Positions 9,761-18,167 of a DNA stretch of 64,000 bases are shown piece by piece; within the stretch, counting starts at the first letter, position 1; every line of letters starts with the position of its first letter. The position numbers and the translations under genes were made by a program. The stretch is from positions 62,001 through 126,000 of the forward strand of contig URVJ01000001.1 of the NCBI GenBank assembly GCA_900551295.1. The letters are read 5' to 3'. The DNA is from an uncultured Eubacteriales bacterium. Its GTDB lineage: Bacteria; Bacillota; Clostridia; Oscillospirales; CAG-382. A model generated the notes under the pieces. That model worked only from the letters and a program-made list of their open reading frames with translations, had not been told where the DNA came from and did no database searches.

Positions 9761-10579
9761 ATGCCTGAAATTCCGGAGTACGGAAAGGAAACAACAATCA
9801 GAAATTCTGACGGCAAAAAACACACGCTTCACGCCAATTTTTCCGGATATATGCATATATCGCGCCTCGTTTCTGGAAGTGGCACGGTTTATATAAACGG
9901 AGTGAAATACTGTGTAAATTCAAATGACGTTATTGTTTCAAATCAGTTTGACGAAGTAAAAGCCGAGTTTGCCGAAAACAGCGTCTATCAGGGCTTTTCG
10001 TTCGATTCACCGAAGTATTTTGACGAAATCGGAATACCTGCGGTATTTAAATTCGCAAATATTATCAGAAACGATAGACGTATTCTTACAATTTGTGACA
10101 ATGTCGAGACCGAATACCGTGACCAGAGCAAACTCCATGAACGTATGCTGATTTCGCTTACCAGCGAGCTGCTTATATATCTGTACCGCAATTACAGTGC
10201 CGAGAATCCCGATAACATAAGTCAGACAACACTCGGAAAATTCAAAATTGCAAGAGGAGCCGTAGCCTATATCAACGAAAACTGCCAGAACGGCATTACA
10301 ACTTCGGATATAAGCGCACATGTGAACGTAAGCACGTCGTATCTGTGCCGCTGCTTTAAAGAAGTGTTCAATACGACTCCGCTTGAATATTCAGAAAAGA
10401 TCCGCTGCCGTAAAGCGCACGAAGATCTTTCTCTCGGCATAAACACCGTCGGCGAAATTGCAGCAAGGTATAATTTTTCAAGTCTTTCATATTTCAACCG
10501 AAGATACCGGAAATTCTACGGGGTAAATCCGACCGTAACACTGTCGGAAGCCAAGAAAAGACGCGCCGAAAAAGAATAA
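9761..10579 (+). CDS. AraC-family transcriptional regulator
   Basis: A 272-residue regulator. The N-terminal part (residues 1-150) resembles a cupin-type sugar-sensing domain, with the GSGTVYINGVKY and CVNSNDVIVSN strands. The C-terminal hundred residues are an AraC/XylS double helix-turn-helix (ISAHVNVSTSYLCRCFKE, then GEIAARYNFSSLSYFNRRYRKF). The ATG is preceded by AAAGGA; an in-frame GTG three codons earlier has poorer spacing. It has its own consensus promoter and ends at a bidirectional terminator. From its position it may control the rhamnosidase upstream or the isomerase-like gene downstream. The ligand is unknown, with rhamnose or a rhamnoside a reasonable guess. Confidence 0.88.
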   Translation: MPEIPEYGKETTIRNSDGKKHTLHANFSGYMHISRLVSGSGTVYINGVKYCVNSNDVIVSNQFDEVKAEFAENSVYQGFSFDSPKYFDEIGIPAVFKFANIIRNDRRILTICDNVETEYRDQSKLHERMLISLTSELLIYLYRNYSAENPDNISQTTLGKFKIARGAVAYINENCQNGITTSDISAHVNVSTSYLCRCFKEVFNTTPLEYSEKIRCRKAHEDLSLGINTVGEIAARYNFSSLSYFNRRYRKFYGVNPTVTLSEAKKRRAEKE

Positions 10580-10585
10580 AAAATA

Positions 10586-10624
10586 ACGGCTTGATATAAC
10601 GCTTATCGTTGCGCATCAAGCCGT
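10586..10624. terminator. Bidirectional intrinsic terminator
   Basis: A perfect ten-base inverted repeat ACGGCTTGAT / ATCAAGCCGT between convergent genes, with A-rich sequence on the left and CTTTAT on the right. An inner AACG/CGTT pairing extends the hairpin. Confidence 0.85.
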
Positions 10625-10645
10625 CTTTATGTTTAATTATGTATT

Positions 10646-11365
10646 TCAGAAGTTCTTTCTGAGATATTCGGCACTGTCAAGAAGCTGCTTTTCGTTTGTA
10701 CCGAAGTTTTCGTTTTCAACTATGTAAAGTCCGATATTCTTTGCCGCTTTTACGACTTCGGGAAAGTTTACAAGACCGTAACCTACCGCACAGTCAGCAG
10801 TTCCGTCTGTATCTCTTGCGTGGAGAACCGGAATTCTTCCCGAATATTTCTTTGCATATTCTACCGGATCTTTTCCTGCAATTACAACGTGTCTTGTATC
10901 AAGCTCGAAGAATACGTTTTTCGGATCAGAGTTTTCAAGAATGAGATCTATCGGCATCTGACCGTCAACAGGCTCAAATTCGTGTCTGTGATTGTGATAG
11001 CCGAAAATAATTCCGGCGTCGTTGAACATCTTGCCGTATTCGTTTATGGTTTTTGCAAAGTCCACCCATTCAGCGGCAGTCGGGAAGATGGCATGAGGTA
11101 TGCATACGCTGTACGCGCCGATGGACTTTGAAAATTCAACAGCTGCTTTGGGATCTTTCTTTATATCGTTGTAGCCGTAGTGAATGCCTGCCGCCTCAAG
11201 ATTGTTTTTTGCAAGCTCTGCTTTTACGGCGTTTGAGTCAAGACCGAAAAATCCGGCAAATTCAACGCTGTCATAGCCGAGTTCGGCAGCTTTTTTGAGC
11301 GCTGCGGGAAGTCCTTGCGTTTCGGAAATGTTTTTGATCGAGTATAACTGCAATCCATATTTCAT
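10646..11365 (-). CDS. Sugar phosphate isomerase/epimerase-like TIM barrel
   Basis: A 239-residue xylose isomerase-like (AP endonuclease 2 superfamily) protein. Metal-site residues are visible in the NHRHEF, FELDTRHV, LHARD and VENE segments, which match the Glu/Asp/His/Glu pattern of this fold. An A/G-rich AAAGGAG lies upstream of the ATG. Members act on a wide range of sugars, inositols and keto-sugars, so the substrate cannot be named. It is transcribed towards the AraC regulator and ends at a shared terminator, which suggests a linked catabolic role with the rhamnosidase locus. Confidence 0.8.
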   Translation of the reverse strand: MKYGLQLYSIKNISETQGLPAALKKAAELGYDSVEFAGFFGLDSNAVKAELAKNNLEAAGIHYGYNDIKKDPKAAVEFSKSIGAYSVCIPHAIFPTAAEWVDFAKTINEYGKMFNDAGIIFGYHNHRHEFEPVDGQMPIDLILENSDPKNVFFELDTRHVVIAGKDPVEYAKKYSGRIPVLHARDTDGTADCAVGYGLVNFPEVVKAAKNIGLYIVENENFGTNEKQLLDSAEYLRKNF

Positions 11366-11397
11366 ATGTATAATCTCCTTTGATTTTTTATACTATT

Positions 11398-11426
11398 TAT
11401 ATATCACAAAACAATGCGAAAGTCAA
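11398..11426 (-). promoter_or_regulatory. Putative promoter of the isomerase-like gene
   Basis: Read on the minus strand: TTGACT, a 17-base spacer and TATATA, about 35 bases before the start codon. Confidence 0.65.
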
Positions 11427-11479
11427 TGCTTTTGTTCAAAATATACAAGCGATTTAATATACAGTTAACATATTTTGTC

Positions 11480-11539
11480 TTACATAGTCACAAAGTTTCT
11501 GTATAATATATAGACTGGCTGTGCACCTGTGTGCACGGC
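11480..11539 (+). promoter_or_regulatory. Promoter and leader hairpin of the mgtC-family gene
   Basis: TTACAT, 16 bases, TATAAT (11502-11507). The short leader then contains a nine-pair hairpin GCTGTGCAC / GTGCACGGC (11518-11539) with loop CTGT. No U-run follows, so it is not a terminator. No M-box magnesium riboswitch was recognised. Confidence 0.5.
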
Positions 11540-11569
11540 TCAAATATTTATATAGGAGAGTGTACAAAA

Positions 11570-12259
11570 ATGTTGGACAGCGTTTCGTTTCAGTTTGAAT
11601 GTATCGCGCGCCTCATACTTGCGGCTTTTTGCGGCGCGATTATCGGAATTGAACGAAAAAACAGACTTAAAGAGGCGGGGACAAGAACGCACCTTGTCGT
11701 AGCATTCGGCTCGGCAATGTTCATGATTGTTTCCAAGTACGGGTTCTTTGACTTTGCGCAGTATCTTGCACAGGCGTCAAACGAATTCATCAAGGTGGAT
11801 CCGTCGCGAGTCGCTTCGTCGATAGTAACCGGTGTCGGTTTTCTGGGTGCGGGTACGATCTTCGTAAGACGCCAGGTCATAAACGGCCTTACAACGGCGG
11901 CAGGTCTCTGGGCAACGTCGGCAATAGGCATGGCAATAGGCGGAGGGCAGTACATCGTGGGTCTTGTCGGTTCGCTTATACTTGTAATGCTGCAATGGCT
12001 GTTACACAGCGTGAGTTTTTTCAATAAAATTTCGCCCGACATTATGGTGTTCAGGGTTTCGGAATGTGAAAAGCCTGCAGATGTGGTAACAGATGTCCTG
12101 ACGGCGCACGGCATTTCGGCAAAGAATATGAAGATTGAGAAGAGTTCGTCCGGCGACATGATGCTTGAATGTCTTGTTAAAATGCCAAAGGCTCTTTCAA
12201 ACAACGATTTCATAAACGATGTTGCGGCAAATCCGTACATAAAGAGCATAGAATTCTGA
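11570..12259 (+). CDS. MgtC/SapB family membrane protein
   Basis: A 229-residue protein with the MgtC pattern: RLILAAFCGAIIGIER at the N-terminus, then AGTRTHLVVAFGSA, the highly conserved GVGFLGAGTI, and GLTTAAGLWATSAIGMAIG. About four or five membrane segments occupy residues 8-145. A soluble ACT-like tail fills the rest (FRVSECEKPADVVTDVL onwards). TAGGAGAG supports the start MLDSVSFQF. Family members influence magnesium homeostasis, acid tolerance and F-type ATPase in pathogens, but the molecular function of Firmicute copies is unsettled. The gene stands alone between a promoter with a leader hairpin and a terminator. Confidence 0.9.
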   Translation: MLDSVSFQFECIARLILAAFCGAIIGIERKNRLKEAGTRTHLVVAFGSAMFMIVSKYGFFDFAQYLAQASNEFIKVDPSRVASSIVTGVGFLGAGTIFVRRQVINGLTTAAGLWATSAIGMAIGGGQYIVGLVGSLILVMLQWLLHSVSFFNKISPDIMVFRVSECEKPADVVTDVLTAHGISAKNMKIEKSSSGDMMLECLVKMPKALSNNDFINDVAANPYIKSIEF

Positions 12260-12260
12260 G

Positions 12261-12286
12261 CGGGGCGCGTTGTGCGCTCCGTTTTT
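12261..12286 (+). terminator. Intrinsic terminator after the mgtC-family gene
   Basis: Stem CGGGGCGC / GCGCTCCG with loop GTTGT, then TTTTT. Confidence 0.85.
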
Positions 12287-12329
12287 CACTAAAGTAACAG
12301 TTTTTTAAAAAAATAGTCTGTTATCTTAC

Positions 12330-12358
12330 TTGACTTTTGGTGTTCCGTATGGTATCAT
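12330..12358 (+). promoter_or_regulatory. Promoter of the purine operon
   Basis: TTGACT, 17-base spacer, TATCAT. Transcription would begin near 12365 and run straight into the riboswitch. Confidence 0.75.
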
Positions 12359-12390
12359 CTTAACATAAACAATATCTGTTTAATACGAAG

Positions 12391-12498
12391 CGTTTTTGTA
12401 ACTGACGGATAAGTGGGACTTACCACATGGAAGCAAAAACGAATAAGCCGACCGTCTGGGCAGTTCTGTACGTTTTCCGTATGGGACTGTGCTTTTTT
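12391..12498 (+). promoter_or_regulatory. ZTP (pfl) riboswitch with expression-platform terminator
   Basis: The leader matches the pfl motif, which binds ZTP/ZMP (AICAR phosphates). A perfect eight-base P1 helix is made by CGTTTTTG (12391-12398) and CAAAAACG (12434-12441). The conserved GTAACTGACGG segment opens the first domain. An internal GTGG/CCAC hairpin follows. The second domain holds the signature CCGTCTGGGCA (12452-12462). The last bases of that signature begin the 5' arm of an intrinsic terminator, AGTTCTGTACG / CGTATGGGACT (12462-12488), followed by GC and a six-T run. Aptamer and terminator are thus mutually exclusive. Known behaviour of the class predicts that ZTP binding prevents termination and turns on purE-purL. 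Confidence 0.88.
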
Positions 12499-12518
12499 GT
12501 ATTTATGGAGGTACATTA

Positions 12519-13013
12519 ATGAAGAAAATCGGAATAATTATGGGCAGCGACAGTGATCTTCCGGTAGTTGAAAAAGCTATTGATACGCTCAAAAGTTTCG
12601 GAATCCCTTACGAGGTTCATGTTTTCTCGGCGCACAGAACGCCTGCCGAAGCAAGAAATTTCGCAACCTCAGCACGCAAAAACGGTTTTGCGACAATAAT
12701 TGCGGCAGCCGGGAAAGCGGCGCACCTTGCCGGTGCAATGGCGGCAGGCACAACATTGCCGGTTATCGGAATACCTGTGAAAAGTTCAAATTTAGACGGT
12801 GTTGACGCACTTCTCTCAACCGTGCAAATGCCCTCGGGAATACCTGTGGCAACTGTTGCGATAGACGGAGCTGTCAACGCCGCTTTACTATGTGCGCAGA
12901 TTTTATCCGTAAACGACGAAGATCTTGCGAAAAAGCTTGATGAATCAAGAAATTCGGCTGCGCAAAAGGTTCTCGAAAAGAACCGCGCCATAGAAGAAAA
13001 ATTCAACGGCTAA
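12519..13013 (+). CDS. purE: PurE, 5-(carboxyamino)imidazole ribonucleotide mutase/AIR carboxylase
   Basis: A 164-residue enzyme of de novo purine synthesis. The signature MGSDSDLPVV near the N-terminus, SAHRTPAEA and the AAGKAAHLAGAMA glycine-rich loop form the nucleotide-binding active site. VQMPSGIPVATVAID follows. The sequence resembles class I PurE (SAHRT rather than SAHKT). Class I enzymes normally take N5-CAIR made by PurK, yet no purK lies in this operon. The start MKKIGIIMG follows TATGGAGGT; an upstream in-frame start lies in the terminator region of the riboswitch and is not credible. It is the first gene of the operon. Confidence 0.95.
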   Translation: MKKIGIIMGSDSDLPVVEKAIDTLKSFGIPYEVHVFSAHRTPAEARNFATSARKNGFATIIAAAGKAAHLAGAMAAGTTLPVIGIPVKSSNLDGVDALLSTVQMPSGIPVATVAIDGAVNAALLCAQILSVNDEDLAKKLDESRNSAAQKVLEKNRAIEEKFNG

Positions 13014-13061
13014 GCAATTAAACTTTACGATAACATTTATTTTTAACGGAGGAACAGTATT

Positions 13062-13769
13062 ATGGAAAAGACAGTTCAGATGTATGAAGGAAAAGCAAAA
13101 AAGGTTTTTGCTACGGACGATGAAAATCTTTGCATTGTTTCGTATAAAGATGACGCAACGGCATTCAACGGTCTTAAAAAGGGAACTATTGCAGGTAAGG
13201 GCGTCGTAAATAACAAAATGAGCAATTACCTTATGCAGCTTCTTGAAAAAGATGGCGTGCCGACGCACTTTGTAAAAGAGCTCAACGATCGCGAAACTCT
13301 CGTAAAAAAGGTAAGTATTGTTCCGCTTGAAGTTATCGTAAGAAATGTTGCAGCAGGCTCATTTTCAAAAAGGCTCGGTGTGCCGGAGGGAACGCCCCTG
13401 AAGACGACTGTTCTCGAATACTGCTACAAAAATGACGAACTCGGCGATCCTATGGTAAACGATTATCACATTCTTGCAATGGGTTATGCCACTAAAGAAG
13501 AACTTGATACAATAAACAGCCTTACATTTAAAATCAACGATTTTCTCAAGGATTTTTTCAGAAAAATCAACGTAGATCTTATAGATTTCAAGATTGAATT
13601 CGGCAGAACGCCGGACGGCAAGATAGTTCTTGCAGATGAAATATCACCCGATACCTGCCGTTTCTGGGACGCGACAACACATGAAAAACTCGACAAGGAC
13701 AGATTCCGCAGGGATATGGGCGGTGTTGAGGACGCATACGCGGAAATGATGAAAAGAATTTTCGGCTGA
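13062..13769 (+). CDS. purC: PurC, SAICAR synthetase
   Basis: A 235-residue phosphoribosylaminoimidazole-succinocarboxamide synthase that joins CAIR to aspartate using ATP. Visible family features are YEGKAKKVF at the N-terminus, the IVPLEVIVRNVAAGS core, and DFKIEFGR followed by LADEISPDTCRFWD for metal and nucleotide binding. The length is typical of the short bacterial form. It follows purE by 48 bases with GGAGGA before the ATG. The next enzyme for SAICAR, PurB, is not encoded here. Confidence 0.97.
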   Translation: MEKTVQMYEGKAKKVFATDDENLCIVSYKDDATAFNGLKKGTIAGKGVVNNKMSNYLMQLLEKDGVPTHFVKELNDRETLVKKVSIVPLEVIVRNVAAGSFSKRLGVPEGTPLKTTVLEYCYKNDELGDPMVNDYHILAMGYATKEELDTINSLTFKINDFLKDFFRKINVDLIDFKIEFGRTPDGKIVLADEISPDTCRFWDATTHEKLDKDRFRRDMGGVEDAYAEMMKRIFG

Positions 13770-13793
13770 ACAGGAATTGTACAGAGGTATTAA

Positions 13794-15230
13794 ATGGGAA
13801 GAGAAATCAGAGAGGAATGCGGCGTTTTCGGCATTTTTGCAAATGGCAGAACAGATGTCGCAGCCTCCGCTTACTACGCACTTTATGCATTGCAGCACCG
13901 CGGACAGGAAAGCTGCGGAATTGTTGTAAATGATGACGGTGTATTCAATACATATAAGGATACGGGACTTGTCAGCGAAGTTTTCAGACCGTCGGTACTC
14001 GAACAGTTGGGCGAGGGAAATATGGCTGTCGGTCATGTACGCTACGGCACTACCGGTGGAAACGGCAGACTCAATGCGCAGCCTATCGTCGTAAATCATA
14101 TCAAAGGAAGAATGGCGCTTGCGCATAATGGAAACCTTGTAAATTCCTTTGAATTGCGCAATGAACTTGAGCTTTGCGGTTCAATCTTCCACACAACAAG
14201 CGATACCGAGGTAATATCATATATAATCACAAAGGAACGCCTTACAGCGCCGTCAATAGAGGAGGCTGTAAATCAGGCGATGAGCCGCATAAAGGGCGCA
14301 TATTCTCTGGTTATCATGTCTCCGTCAAAGCTTATCGCAGTACGCGACGAAAACGGATTCAGACCTTTGTGCTACGGAAAATGTGACGACGGAAGTTATG
14401 TCGTTGCGTCCGAAAGCTGCGCTCTTGACGCTCTTGGCGCCCGGTTTGTCCGTGACATTGAGCCGGGTGAAATAGTTGTTTTCGATAAAAACGGCGTAAG
14501 GTCAATTACAGACCACTGCGGAAAGAAACAGTCCTTCTGCGTGTTTGAATACATCTATTTTGCGCGTCCCGATTCCGTAATTGAAGGGTGCTGCGTGCAC
14601 TCGGCAAGGCTTCGCGCAGGTGCGTTCCTCGCGCTTGAACATCCGGTTCAGGCAGATATAGTAATAGGCGTCCCTGATTCGGGTATTGACGCCGCAATCG
14701 GCTTTTCAAGACAGTCCGGCATACCTTACGGTATAGGATTTATAAAAAATAAGTATATCGGCCGCACATTTATTTCTCCGGGGCAAAAATCGAGAGAAGA
14801 TAAAGTAAAAATCAAGCTGAATCCCGTACCCGATACCGTAAGAGGCAAAAGAGTTGTACTTATTGACGACTCTATTGTACGCGGAACGACAAGTGCAAGA
14901 ATCGTAAAGCTTTTGCGCGACGCAGGTGCTACGGAAGTACATATGCGCGTTTCTGCTCCGCCTTTTATGAACCCGTGTTATTACGGAACGGACATTGACT
15001 CGCGCGATATGCTTATAGCCTGCAACCATACAAATGATGAAATTGCCGAAATTATCGGCGTTGACACTCTCGGATACCTTAGCGTTGACAATGTGACAAA
15101 GCTTGCGCTTGAAAGCAAGTGTACCGGTTTCTGCACTGCCTGCTTCAGCGGACAATATCCGACAGATGTCCCGAGTGATACGCGCAAAGACAGGTTTGAA
15201 TCAAAAATTTCCGAAAGGGGAAACAAATAA
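13794..15230 (+). CDS. purF: PurF, amidophosphoribosyltransferase
   Basis: A 478-residue enzyme for the committed step, PRPP plus glutamine to phosphoribosylamine. The first eight residues look like a propeptide cleaved to expose Cys9 of CGVFGIF, the N-terminal nucleophile of the class II glutaminase half. The phosphoribosyltransferase half holds VVLIDDSIVRGTTS, the PRPP loop. Cys249, Cys395, Cys447 and Cys450 (the last two in CTAC) match the four [4Fe-4S] ligands of Bacillus-type PurF, so the enzyme is probably oxygen-labile. It sits 24 bases after purC and two before purM. Confidence 0.97.
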   Translation: MGREIREECGVFGIFANGRTDVAASAYYALYALQHRGQESCGIVVNDDGVFNTYKDTGLVSEVFRPSVLEQLGEGNMAVGHVRYGTTGGNGRLNAQPIVVNHIKGRMALAHNGNLVNSFELRNELELCGSIFHTTSDTEVISYIITKERLTAPSIEEAVNQAMSRIKGAYSLVIMSPSKLIAVRDENGFRPLCYGKCDDGSYVVASESCALDALGARFVRDIEPGEIVVFDKNGVRSITDHCGKKQSFCVFEYIYFARPDSVIEGCCVHSARLRAGAFLALEHPVQADIVIGVPDSGIDAAIGFSRQSGIPYGIGFIKNKYIGRTFISPGQKSREDKVKIKLNPVPDTVRGKRVVLIDDSIVRGTTSARIVKLLRDAGATEVHMRVSAPPFMNPCYYGTDIDSRDMLIACNHTNDEIAEIIGVDTLGYLSVDNVTKLALESKCTGFCTACFSGQYPTDVPSDTRKDRFESKISERGNK

Positions 15231-15232
15231 AA

Positions 15233-16267
15233 ATGAAAAGTTTCAGCGAAAGCTATAAAGACGCGGGCGTTGACATAACAGCAGGATATAAAGCCGTAGA
15301 GCTTATGAAAAAGCACATAGCGCGCACAATTGCATCGGGCGCTCTTTCCGGAATCGGCGGTTTCGGCGGACTTTTTGAACTTGATCTTACGGGAATTTCA
15401 AAGCCGGTGCTTGTAAGCGGCACGGACGGCGTCGGCACAAAACTCAAAATGGCATTTCTTGCGGACAAGCACGATACCGTCGGCATTGACTGCGTTGCAA
15501 TGTGCGTGAACGACGTTATATGTTGCGGTGCAAAGCCGCTGTTTTTCCTTGATTATATTGCCGTCGGCAAGAACTACCCCGAAAAGGTAGCTCAGATTGT
15601 TTCGGGAGTTGCAGAAGGCTGCGTTCAGTCGGGTGCGAGCCTTATCGGTGGCGAAACCGCTGAAATGCCAGGATTCTATCCGGAAAACGAATATGACCTT
15701 GCGGGATTTACCGTCGGCGTTGTGGATAAGGACAAAATTCTTGACAACACAAAAATGACGGCGGGTGATCTTATAATAGCTCTTCCGTCAAGCGGCGTTC
15801 ATTCAAACGGATTTTCACTTGTACGAAAAGTGTTTGATGTTGAAAAGGGCGATATTTTCTCTCCCGTACCGGAACTTGCAAACAAAAGCATATGCGAAAC
15901 TCTCCTGACGCCTACAAAGATATATGTAAAACCCATGCTCAAGCTTTTTGAAAGCGTCGAGGTCAAGGGCGTGTCGCATATAACCGGCGGCGGATTTTAT
16001 GAGAATATTCCGAGAAGTTTGCCTGACGGAATCGCGGCAAAAATCGAAAAGCAGGCTGTAAAAGTACTCCCTATATTCGACCTTATCGCAAAGCGCGGAA
16101 ACATTCCCGAACGCGATATGTTCAACACCTTTAATATGGGAGTCGGAATGGGCGTTGTAGTATCAAAGGACGACGCGGATAAAACACTTGAAATTCTCCG
16201 CAGTCAGGGCGAAGACGCTTATATAATCGGTGAAACGATTAACGGCGAGGGTGTAACAATATGCTAA
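15233..16267 (+). CDS. purM: PurM, AIR synthetase
   Basis: A 344-residue phosphoribosylformylglycinamidine cyclo-ligase. SGTDGVGTKLKMAF and DCVAMCVNDVICCGAKPLFFLDY are the conserved ATP/FGAM loops, with GGETAEMPGFY and SSGVHSNGFSLVR later. It begins two bases after purF with GAAAGGGG as ribosome binding site, and its last seven bases overlap purN, so the three genes are likely translationally coupled. Confidence 0.97.
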   Translation: MKSFSESYKDAGVDITAGYKAVELMKKHIARTIASGALSGIGGFGGLFELDLTGISKPVLVSGTDGVGTKLKMAFLADKHDTVGIDCVAMCVNDVICCGAKPLFFLDYIAVGKNYPEKVAQIVSGVAEGCVQSGASLIGGETAEMPGFYPENEYDLAGFTVGVVDKDKILDNTKMTAGDLIIALPSSGVHSNGFSLVRKVFDVEKGDIFSPVPELANKSICETLLTPTKIYVKPMLKLFESVEVKGVSHITGGGFYENIPRSLPDGIAAKIEKQAVKVLPIFDLIAKRGNIPERDMFNTFNMGVGMGVVVSKDDADKTLEILRSQGEDAYIIGETINGEGVTIC

Positions 16268-16884
16268 AAAAACGCAAGGTGAAAATTGCGGTGTTTGTGT
16301 CGGGCGGAGGAACAAACCTTCAGGCGCTCATCGACGCTCAGAAAAGCGGCTCAGTCTCTTCGGGTGAAATATGTCTTGTTGTTTCAAGCAATCCCGAAGC
16401 TTACGCGCTTGTAAGGGCAAAGATGGCAGGTATTCCGACGGAAATTATACAGAAAAGCAATTTTTCATCGCAGAATGATTTTGAAAATGCACTTGTAAAT
16501 AAGTTAAATGAATACGGCATTGAGCTTATCGTGCTTGCCGGATTTATGACTATACTTTCCGAAGGCTTTACTTCGCGTTATCCCGAACGTATAATAAACG
16601 TCCACCCGTCGCTGATACCGGCTTTCTGTGGCAAAGGATATTACGGACTTAAAGTGCATGAGGCGGCACTGAATTACGGCGTAAAAATTACGGGAGCGAC
16701 CGTACATTTTGTAAACGAGGTGCCGGACGGCGGAAAAATAATACTTCAGAAAGCCGTTATAATCCGCAAAGGCGAAACACCGCAAAGCCTTCAGGCGAGA
16801 GTAATGCGCCAGGCTGAATGGAAGATCCTTCCGCGTGCGGTTCAGGCAGTATGCAAAGATATTATTGCTTCAGAGAAAAATTAA
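16261..16884 (+). CDS. purN: PurN, glycinamide ribonucleotide formyltransferase
   Basis: A 207-residue enzyme that transfers the formyl group from 10-formyltetrahydrofolate to GAR. FVSGGGTNLQALI is the phosphate loop. NVHPSLIPAF supplies the catalytic Asn and His, and VPDGGKI the catalytic Asp. As the folate-dependent step of this operon, it makes sense of the ZTP control, because ZTP rises when formyl-folate is short. The gene overlaps the end of purM. No purH lies between purN and purD, where it is often found. Confidence 0.96.
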   Translation: MLKKRKVKIAVFVSGGGTNLQALIDAQKSGSVSSGEICLVVSSNPEAYALVRAKMAGIPTEIIQKSNFSSQNDFENALVNKLNEYGIELIVLAGFMTILSEGFTSRYPERIINVHPSLIPAFCGKGYYGLKVHEAALNYGVKITGATVHFVNEVPDGGKIILQKAVIIRKGETPQSLQARVMRQAEWKILPRAVQAVCKDIIASEKN

Positions 16885-16894
16885 GGAGAACGTT

Positions 16895-18163
16895 ATGAAA
16901 ATAATGGTAGTCGGCAGCGGAGGACGCGAGCACGCTATTATAAAGAGCCTTAAAAAGAATAAAAAAGTTGAGAAAATTTACGCACTGCCCGGAAACGGTG
17001 GCATTGCTGCGGACGCAGAGTGTGTTGATATAGGCGCAAAAGACATTGACGCTATCACTGAATTTGCAGTAAAAGAAAAGATCGACTTTGCTGTTGTCGC
17101 ACCAGACGATCCGCTGGTTCTCGGTGTCGTTGACGCATTGGAGCAAAAAGGGATTAAATGTTTCGGACCTCGCAAAAATGCGGCGATAATTGAGGGCAGC
17201 AAAGTCTTTTCAAAAAATCTCATGAAGAAATACGGTATTCCGACGGCTTCCTACGAGACATTTTCGGATATTGACAGTGCGCTTGAATATCTCAAAACCG
17301 CACCGATACCGACGGTTATTAAAGCCGACGGGCTTGCGCTCGGAAAAGGCGTAATTATTGCGCAGACGCGCGAAGAGGCTGAAAAAGCCGTAATTTCTAT
17401 GATGAAAGACAAGGTTTTCGGGAACAGCGGCAGCAATGTTGTAATCGAAGAATTTCTGACAGGTCCCGAAGTCTCCGTGCTTTCATTCACGGACGGAAAA
17501 ACGGTCGTGCCAATGGTTTCGTCAATGGATCATAAGCGTGCACTTGACGGAGACAAAGGCTTGAATACCGGAGGTATGGGCACTATCGCGCCTAATCCGT
17601 ACTATACCAAGAGTATTGCGGACGAATGTATGAAAAAGATATTTCTTCCGACAATAAACGCCATGAACAGCGAGGGACGAACATTTAAAGGCTGCCTTTA
17701 TTTCGGACTTATGCTGACAAAGGACGGTCCGAAAGTAATCGAATATAACTGCCGTTTCGGCGATCCAGAAACACAGGTCGTTCTGCCGCTGTTAAAAAGC
17801 GACCTGCTTGATATAATGACCGCTGTTGCGGACGAAAGACTTTCGGAAGCCGATGTTGAGTTCAGTGACGGCGCCGCGGCTTGCGTTGTTATGGCATCGG
17901 ACGGCTATCCGGCGAAATACAATACCGAATACAAAATAACCGTTGACAGTGATTGCGACGCAGAGATATTTTCAGCCGGCACAAAGCTTGTAAACGGAGA
18001 TGTTTGCACATCCGGCGGCAGAGTCCTCGGCGTGTGCGCGACTGCGGACAACCTTCAATCCGCGCTGAAAAAAGCATATGAAAATGTTAAAAAAGTTCAT
18101 TTTGAAAATGCATATTACAGAACCGATATAGGCAAAAAGGCCCTTGAATACGGCAAGGAGTGA
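16895..18163 (+). CDS. purD: PurD, phosphoribosylamine-glycine ligase
   Basis: A 422-residue ATP-grasp ligase making GAR. The N-terminal VVGSGGREHAII, the PTVIKADGLALGKGVI ATP-binding stretch, MDHKRALDGDKGLNTGGMG and EYNCRFGDPETQ are all family signatures. AAGGAGAA precedes the ATG at MKIMVVGSG; a longer in-frame extension would overlap purN without a ribosome binding site. It is followed after four bases by purL. Confidence 0.96.
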   Translation: MKIMVVGSGGREHAIIKSLKKNKKVEKIYALPGNGGIAADAECVDIGAKDIDAITEFAVKEKIDFAVVAPDDPLVLGVVDALEQKGIKCFGPRKNAAIIEGSKVFSKNLMKKYGIPTASYETFSDIDSALEYLKTAPIPTVIKADGLALGKGVIIAQTREEAEKAVISMMKDKVFGNSGSNVVIEEFLTGPEVSVLSFTDGKTVVPMVSSMDHKRALDGDKGLNTGGMGTIAPNPYYTKSIADECMKKIFLPTINAMNSEGRTFKGCLYFGLMLTKDGPKVIEYNCRFGDPETQVVLPLLKSDLLDIMTAVADERLSEADVEFSDGAAACVVMASDGYPAKYNTEYKITVDSDCDAEIFSAGTKLVNGDVCTSGGRVLGVCATADNLQSALKKAYENVKKVHFENAYYRTDIGKKALEYGKE

Positions 18164-18167
18164 GCAG

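Noticed and set aside
11480..11570. M-box magnesium riboswitch before the mgtC-family gene
   Set aside because: The leader is far too short and has only a single hairpin.
11590..12249. 219-codon minus-strand frame opposite the mgtC-family gene
   Set aside because: It mirrors the sense gene over its full length, with no motif or start signal. The sense frame has all MgtC signatures.
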